From: Cristatella mucedo | Lineage: Eukaryota; Bryozoa; Phylactolaemata; Cristatellidae | Direction of reading: 5' to 3' | DNA: 64,000 bases | NCBI GenBank assembly: GCA_009760855.2 | Contig: WPIO01000012.1 | Location: 1,170,501-1,234,500, forward strand | In this document: positions 59,223 to 64,000 of the stretch, one piece after another | Position numbering within the stretch: position 1 is the first letter of the stretch | Layout of the letters: each line of letters starts with the position of its first letter | Notes under the pieces: model-generated | The model's database searches: none | Told to the model about the DNA's origin: nothing | What the model saw: the letters and a program-made list of their open reading frames with translations, nothing else | Translations under genes and position numbers: made by a program

Positions 59223-60082
59223 CTTTTTCAACTTGTAATCAAGCGATATTGAGGCTACTGAAGCGATGGATAACTACAGCATAATAACTATTCCAAGAGA
59301 ACTGCATTCTTATTGACATGTACATATATATGTAAAGAGAAAGCTTTGTAGTTTGTTTGTAGTCTTATTGACTGTTTGTTTGTAGTTTGCTTGTTTGCTT
59401 GTTTTCGTGCTCGCAGCATAGGATAGACACAATATTTGGATAACACTGCATACCGTTCGAACATCACTGCAGGTCTTCTTGACTCGGCAAATTTTTGTCC
59501 ACCTATAAGTTTTCTTTTGGCGGCAGTATTGCTTCGGCAAACAGCCACAAGTTTGTTTGGTTGCTTCCTTAAAGCAATGCTGTTTGATTTTTGAGGAGCT
59601 TGCCCTAAAGAATAATATTGCCTAATTTGACAAAAAGCTGCGATAGGTTGCAGGTCCGACACAAAGCTATGCATTGGTTCAAAAGAGCATATGCTCAGTT
59701 CTTTTCAATAGAAAGAGCATGGACGGTATCGGCAAATAAAAGTTACTCCGAATCTAAAATGGTTAATTTTCTCCAAAGAGCTGCATAATTTGTTCAGTTT
59801 TATATTCCATTCTTAAAAAATTGTATGGAAATTAGCAATCTTTGATAGTTCAAGTGAGTCAATTTACTATAGGCCAATCATGCTCCAATCGGCCAATTCG
59901 TGCCAACAAACGACATTAGACGCCACAAACATGTGTGCCATGCACAGTGCGGTGATATGCATGCAACAAGTCGGAATATAAAATGGCGAAGGCTCGTAAG
60001 TAATATTGACTAAATTATGGACAGGAATTTAGACGACGGTGTTTATATTATAACTGCCGACTTATTTTAAAATGTACTAAAT
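59223..60082. other. Unassigned region downstream of the second host gene
   Basis: The minus-strand frame at 59288-59674 (128 codons) is Lys/Gln-rich and ends in a GTTTGTTTG-type low-complexity tract; no domain recognised. It may include the 3' UTR of the gene ending at 60083. Confidence 0.35.
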
Positions 60083-60225
60083 TTAGAACGTGTCGTTGAC
60101 TATGAACCTTGCACATAAATGCACAACATCCATGCAACTGCTAGGCGCTTTAATGACTGCATTCGTTCGAAAGAACCTGATCTTTGCTTGCGCCTCTCGT
60201 GTTGAGAAGCTGACAGCACCACAAT
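60083..60225 (-). CDS. Terminal coding exon of the unidentified gene
   Basis: Acceptor CATTTTAG. 46 codons plus TAA, starting with a split Asp codon: CGAVSFSTREAQAKIRFF, then KAPSSCMDVVHLCARFIV. With the previous exon it creates a C-P-D-C-G sequence, reminiscent of a zinc-knuckle half but without a visible second Cys pair. Confidence 0.55.
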
Positions 60226-63200
60226 CTAAAATGTTCGCATAGAAATGTATACCTACCAGTAGATTATGTAGAGCACTCACAATCTATCTGGCCACGATAT
60301 GCTCAATACAAAAACTACTGACGTAGCGTAAAATTTCACAAAACAATTACACGAGTTCTCACGCTGACCCACAAGGCCCGCCACGGCTTGGCTCCTTCAT
60401 ACCTAGCTGAACTGCTGCATCAGTTTCAACCTGTTCGCACCCTCAGGTCCTGTGTGGACAATAAATTAGCTGTCCCATTCCTCCGCTTAAAGACAGTTGG
60501 CGACAGAAGCTTTAGCTCTGCAGGTCCTAGACTGTGGAACTCGCTTCCACAATTCTTACGCAACGGCATCTACTCTCCAACTGCCGACTATGGCACATCT
60601 TTTTCAGCGGTCCTGAACTGCTACTTCTATGCTACTCACTACCTCAACTGCTCTCCTAACTCTGCTATGCTTCCCACTTTCTCTTTGTTGCATGAGACGA
60701 AGTCTGTTGGGTACCGAATGCGTACCGAAAGCCGCATAGGCTGTGAGTGCGCTATACAAAACTCTCCTGCGTAACACCCACATGGTCTTTATGACTTTGT
60801 GGAGTTACTGACGGAGATACATTACATTAAAAAGGAAAATGCAACCCCAAGTACAGGTAAAATGCACTTTTTACCTATATACTTAATGAGTCCACACTTA
60901 CAAGTACTAGGAGCAACCTCAAGACAATTACACCTGCAGAATTGCCAATTTAATCGATATTTACATAGTATACTCGGTATCGAGCCAGGGAGTACATGTA
61001 ATAATAGTAATATATTTGTATAGCACCCTCAAAGAACTTAATCTCTTTCTGGGCACTTGACATATGCTGAACGGGTCAGCAGCCACAGAAACTGGTACCA
61101 TAATGCCAGGAATGTTAGCCACTTAAGTGTATCTTTCACGATTTTTGGTAAGCCCGGTGAAACTTGGCAAGTATTCCTTCGGCTCGGACCTACCTGGACA
61201 TGCTTGCTGTTTGTAGCAATGTAAATGATGAAGCAACAATTCATAAATAAGATCTGGGCTCAGAAAACACAAAAACCCTTGTACTGTGTCTGCTTGTGCA
61301 TGCAAACCAATGTCTTACATATTTGGATTGCCCATTTCGATTGCACCGTGGCAGCACTTACGAGCGCAGATTTCCTCGGAGTCATGTCGCTTGCCCGACT
61401 GAAGTCCTCTACTGACAGATTCTTTTAATGATTCCAGTTGACTCGATAGCCGTGTAACAGCCTTGCAAGTAAAAAGTTCAGCGACCATTTTTAAATAAGA
61501 AGGACGTTGACCAAATTGACAAGACAATGCAGAGGAAATCTCCAGGAAGAAGCACTGATGGGATTTTTCTTGCTGCTCGCCCACTTGCTGCAGTACATAT
61601 GCTTTTGTCCTGATGCAATCTGCTGCCGTTTGCCAAATAACTGCTGAAAAAGCTGATTTGAGAGCCTCTTTTGTATAGCAAGAAGAAGAGCCTTAAAGGT
61701 TATGACCACCGCTTGCAGCGGGAAATAAAGAATCGCAGCATTCGAACCCACGACCTCAGGACCAAGGCTGTGGAGGGCAACCATACTAAGACATTGGTCG
61801 CAAGAATGGAAAGGTTTAGCTGTACCTGAGCTTCTGAGAAAAGACTACAATATTGGTTAATAATTATTTGTCGTGAGCATCACAGTTATCAAATCACACC
61901 CCTTCTCTTCGACCTGCACTGGCTACCAGTCAAGCAACGGATCGACTTCAAGGTTTTGTCGCTCACTTTTTGGTCATTCTTAGGCTCCAGCCTATCTCTC
62001 TGATCTACTCCCCACCAGACCAACCATCGTACCACACACTTTTCGGAAACTAACTGTTTACCTATACCTCGTACAAACCTCAAATCCTTTGGAGACCGTG
62101 CATTTAGTTCGTATGCTCCCAATGACTGGAACTCACTCCCGACTTGCATCACAACATCCCCTGACTTGACCAAATTTAAAAAGAACTTAAATACGAACCT
62201 ATTTATGACAGCATTTAGTGGGTCTCTGTGATTCGTCCTTTATGTACTTATGTGTGCTGACACTGTGCATGATGCCACTAACCACACTTGCATGCTGACC
62301 ATGTGCATGTCACTCCTAACCATGTTATTCATGTTGTTTATCAAGCATGATATTACTCACCATTCAATCGCGTTTCCCTTTGCAGCAAACGTAAAGCACC
62401 TAGAAAGAGATTGAGTTCTCTGAGGGTTCTTTATCAAGTGTATTATTATTATTAATATATTTTTATATGAAGCCAACCTATAATAGCAATCTTGTTCCTG
62501 GTGTCTTGTTTATCACACGAAAAGTCAGTTAAATCAGTTTATTTGAAGTCAATCAATAATTCTGAGGATTTCAGGATCTGGATGATTCCTTTGATGTCCA
62601 TAAGTCATAAAACTAATCATGCAGGCACCTGATGAATCATGCATGCTGCAGCCCAAGTAAATTATAGAGCACATGATTCTGATGGCAGAAAGTTCTACGA
62701 AAATAAAAATCTAACAAAGTGGTACTATTAAATGTCTGCCTGAAAAACACGTGAGACTCAAAAAAACCTCTCATCTTGATGCATACCTTTTTCAATTTTG
62801 CTTCACTTGGACACGATAGATAAAGATAAAGATACTAGAAAAGAGATTAAGGAAAGTGATATCGAAAAGTATTTATAAATGAGCTGAATAAAAAGGCCTC
62901 TTGCTAGATATACCAATCCTGGAGTGATCTGGAGTAAAAGAAAATCCTAGCTGAATGAAAAGCATAAAATATAATAAGCTTTCAATGGCCAGCGAAAATT
63001 GCATCTTCCGTGTTGGCTTCAAAACGGTCGCATTCTGTTTTTATAATGACATTACCATTCGATTTCAGGTTAAATTTATACATCCACAAACAGATGACAA
63101 AAAATCAATGACAATACCGAATGCCTCTTACCTCAGTCAAGTTCTTGTTTGATGCTGTCAGCTGTGTGCAAATTTGTGTCTGAGACTCAATCAACTTGTA

Positions 63201-63244
63201 CACACCTTCCAAGAGTCTTTTATTCTCTTCCAGTTTCACTCTGA
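60083..63244 (-). CDS. Unidentified multi-exon host gene, helical/coiled-coil C-terminal part
   Basis: Proposed exons on the minus strand: 63244-63132 (RVKLEENKRLLEGVYKLIES, then QTQICTQLTASNKNLTE, a likely coiled coil); 61643-61362 (AYVLQQVGEQQEKSHQCFF, LFTCKAVTRLSSQLESLKES, up to SEEICA); 61253-61194 (LIYELLLHHLHCYKQQACP); 60225-60083 (DCGAVSFSTREAQAKIRFF to FIVNDTF and TAA). The last three exons join in frame: phases 1, 1 and 1, with junction codons CAT (His) and GAT (Asp). The first exon ends in phase 0 while the 61643 exon needs phase 1, so at least one short exon is missing between them or the gene model there is wrong. The 5' part lies beyond the window or is unrecognised. I know no matching family. 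Confidence 0.55.
60352..60830 (+). mobile_element. F2 LINE, 5'-truncated copy, in an intron of the unidentified gene
   Basis: Open frame through APSYLAELLHQFQPVRTLR, SFSSAGPRLWNSLPQFLRN to the natural stop (ECAIQNSPA), then the 3' UTR and ATTACATTA tail. Nearly identical to 20912-21572 where they overlap, so F2 was active fairly recently. It is antisense to the host gene. Confidence 0.9.
60995..61072 (-). mobile_element. CR1/L2-like 3' stem-loop fragment
   Basis: GTAATAATAGTAATATATTT, then ATAGCACCCTCAAAGAACTT and TTTCTGGGCACTTGACATAT: the F1/F3 tail and stem-loop in antisense, with no other part of the element. Confidence 0.7.
61194..61253 (-). CDS. 60-bp exon of the unidentified gene
   Basis: Acceptor GAGCCCAG, donor CCAG|GTAGGT. 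Encodes LIYELLLHHLHCYKQQACP in the phase set by the preceding exon. Confidence 0.58.
61362..61643 (-). CDS. Large exon of the unidentified gene
   Basis: 282 bp, open throughout, acceptor TTTTTCAG and donor GCTC|GTAAGT. Begins VIWQTAADCIRTKAYVLQQ and ends HDSEEICA. Rich in Gln, Ser and Leu with predicted helices. The acceptor sits 5 nt from the 3' end of a SINE-A. Confidence 0.62.
61651..61803 (-). mobile_element. SINE-A next to a splice acceptor
   Basis: On the minus strand: GCGACCAATGTCTTAGTATG head, B-box-like GGTTCGAATGC preceded by GAGGTCGTG, body CGCTGCAAGCGGTGGTCATA, and 3' end GCTATACAAAAGAGGCTCTC then AAATCAGCT. It ends at about 61651, next to the acceptor at 61644-61646. Confidence 0.78.
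61868..62456 (+). mobile_element. F1 LINE, 5'-truncated, decayed
   Basis: Plus-strand F1 from CREHHSYQITPLLFDLHWL through QRIDFKVLSLTF, SFGDRAFSSYAPNDWNSLP and TSPDLTKFKKNL to the 3' UTR, stem-loop (AAAGCACCTAG...GGGTTCTTTATC) and (ATT)n. One small deletion disrupts the AYLSDLL block. Antisense to the host gene. Confidence 0.87.
62457..63131. other. Intronic or unassigned sequence of the unidentified gene
   Basis: A missing short exon is expected here. One candidate, about 62839-62792 on the minus strand (acceptor CTTTTCTAG, donor AAAAAG|GTATGC, peptide SCPSEAKLKK), is phase 0 at both ends and does not by itself fix the phase mismatch. Confidence 0.3.
63132..63244 (-). CDS. Upstream exon of the unidentified gene (coiled coil)
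   Basis: 113 bp between acceptor TTGCTTCAG and donor GAG|GTAAGA. Only one frame is open, and it shows heptad-like spacing of Leu, Val and Ile (RVKLEENKRLLEGVYKLIE). Exon-like by junctions and composition; membership in the same gene as the exons below is inferred from strand and proximity. Confidence 0.55.
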
Positions 63245-64000
63245 CTGAAGCAATATGCCAGAATAGTCATGCAACGGCATAGATATGGAGTAGCAATATT
63301 TCCCGTCAGCAAAGTCAGAAAAGAAATCAGAACAGAAACTTCATAGAATATTGTGTAGAGAACATCGAAATTAGTCGTAGCATATAAGCTAAACATCCCA
63401 AAAGTTTATAAGAGGGACGACAAGGTGCAGCACACTCCGTGGCCTCTTGATGGCGATGTTGAGAAACCATGCTGGCTGTCATCCACCCTAATGACAGGCA
63501 CCTGAATTATCTGGTCAGGATGTAATGTCAGTCGACTGGCAACAAATCTGTCCACACTCTAACAGGATTCGAACAAGCAAACAAGCGACTGTTCGGAAGC
63601 CGTCAGGTAGTTTGGTGGCCACTTGGCACCATCGAGCATCAGATTGCATTGAATATAATTAAAAAAGGATTAACGGGCTGTTCTAAATATGGGTTCAGCA
63701 TTATATGCACTAATCATACGTTGGCTAATCGAATCATTTGTTCGAGAACTGAGTCGATATCAGACAATCTATGCAGCCTAACCAGCATCTTTCATTCAGC
63801 TATGGCAATCGGCTACAAGACACCAATTGCCATAACAGGCTTGTGCACAAGCTTTCGAAACAGAGCGATAATAACTGTACAAGTTTTTGGATTAAAAATT
63901 AACCTAAATTAATAGACTGAGACATCAAAGTACCGGTGCTTCACAAGGGTAACTAGGAACCACCAGCTATGAGAATTTATGATAGCACCCAATAATATTC
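63245..64000. other. Unassigned right edge
   Basis: A B-box-like TTCGAATCC on the minus strand (about 63560-63575) hints at a worn SINE-A. The plus-strand frame at 63649-63912 (87 codons) has no recognised motif. Confidence 0.3.

Noticed and set aside
59288-59674. 128-codon minus-strand frame
   Set aside because: Part of it is a GTTTGTTTG-type low-complexity tract, another frame is also open, and no domain is seen; perhaps 3' UTR of the neighbouring gene.
63540-63620. B-box-like TTCGAATCC on the minus strand
   Set aside because: Possible worn SINE-A, but the A box and body cannot be followed; not listed as an element.

Overview
The window is repeat-rich metazoan nuclear DNA, most likely from a marine or freshwater invertebrate. 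The host cannot be named from sequence alone. The signs are intron-containing genes with canonical GT/AG junctions, CR1/L2/Rex1-type LINEs, tRNA-derived SINEs, hAT-like DNA elements, a probable solo LTR and long microsatellites. There is no bacterial-style gene packing, CRISPR array or rRNA.

Two host genes can be assembled, both on the minus strand. The first (23957-34930) is a COMMD8 homologue, a COMM-domain subunit of the Commander/CCC endosomal recycling complex. It was built from four phase-0 exons at 34930-34901, 34489-34334, 29187-29035 and 24127-23972; introns 2 and 3 are about 5 kb each and hold LINE copies. The second (at least 63244-60083) is a gene of unknown identity with a helical or coiled-coil product. 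Three of its 3' exons are phase-compatible with one another and end at a clear stop codon.

Most other recognisable sequence is mobile DNA. I use working names. F1 is a CR1/L2-like LINE whose RT has YADD and whose 3' end is a stem-loop followed by (ATT)n; there are about 17 copies. F2 is a second LINE with a different C-terminus and an (ACATT)n or (TACA)n tail. F3 covers older, diverged relatives of F1. SINE-A has a tRNA-like head and its own body (5 copies). SINE-B has a tRNA-like head joined to an F1-like 3' stem-loop (2 copies). There is also a short hAT-like MITE family (3 copies), a degraded larger hAT-like element with a transposase remnant, and one solo LTR with tandem repeats in U3.

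Layout: 1-0.7 kb F1; 0.7-3.8 kb unassigned, partly CpG-rich; 3.8-8.6 kb an F2 fragment and a nearly full-length decayed F1; 9-16.5 kb LINE fragments and F1 nested in F2; 16.8-19.5 kb microsatellites and a MITE; 19.7-21.6 kb tail-to-tail F1 copies with a SINE-B, then F2; 22.9-34.9 kb COMMD8; 35-39.8 kb microsatellites, SINE-A, hAT-like element and LTR; 39.8-43.4 kb unassigned; 43.4-46.1 kb a three-level nest (MITE, F1 inside it, F1 inside that); 47-50.3 kb decayed F2/F3 and SINE-B; 50.3-55 kb unassigned AT-rich DNA; 55-59 kb MITE, F3, F1 and SINEs; 60-63.3 kb the second host gene.

Nested insertions with target-site duplications give relative ages: F2 and the MITEs are older than many F1 copies, and F1 has inserted into itself. 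The shared F1/SINE-B 3' stem-loop suggests that F1-type enzymes mobilise SINE-B.
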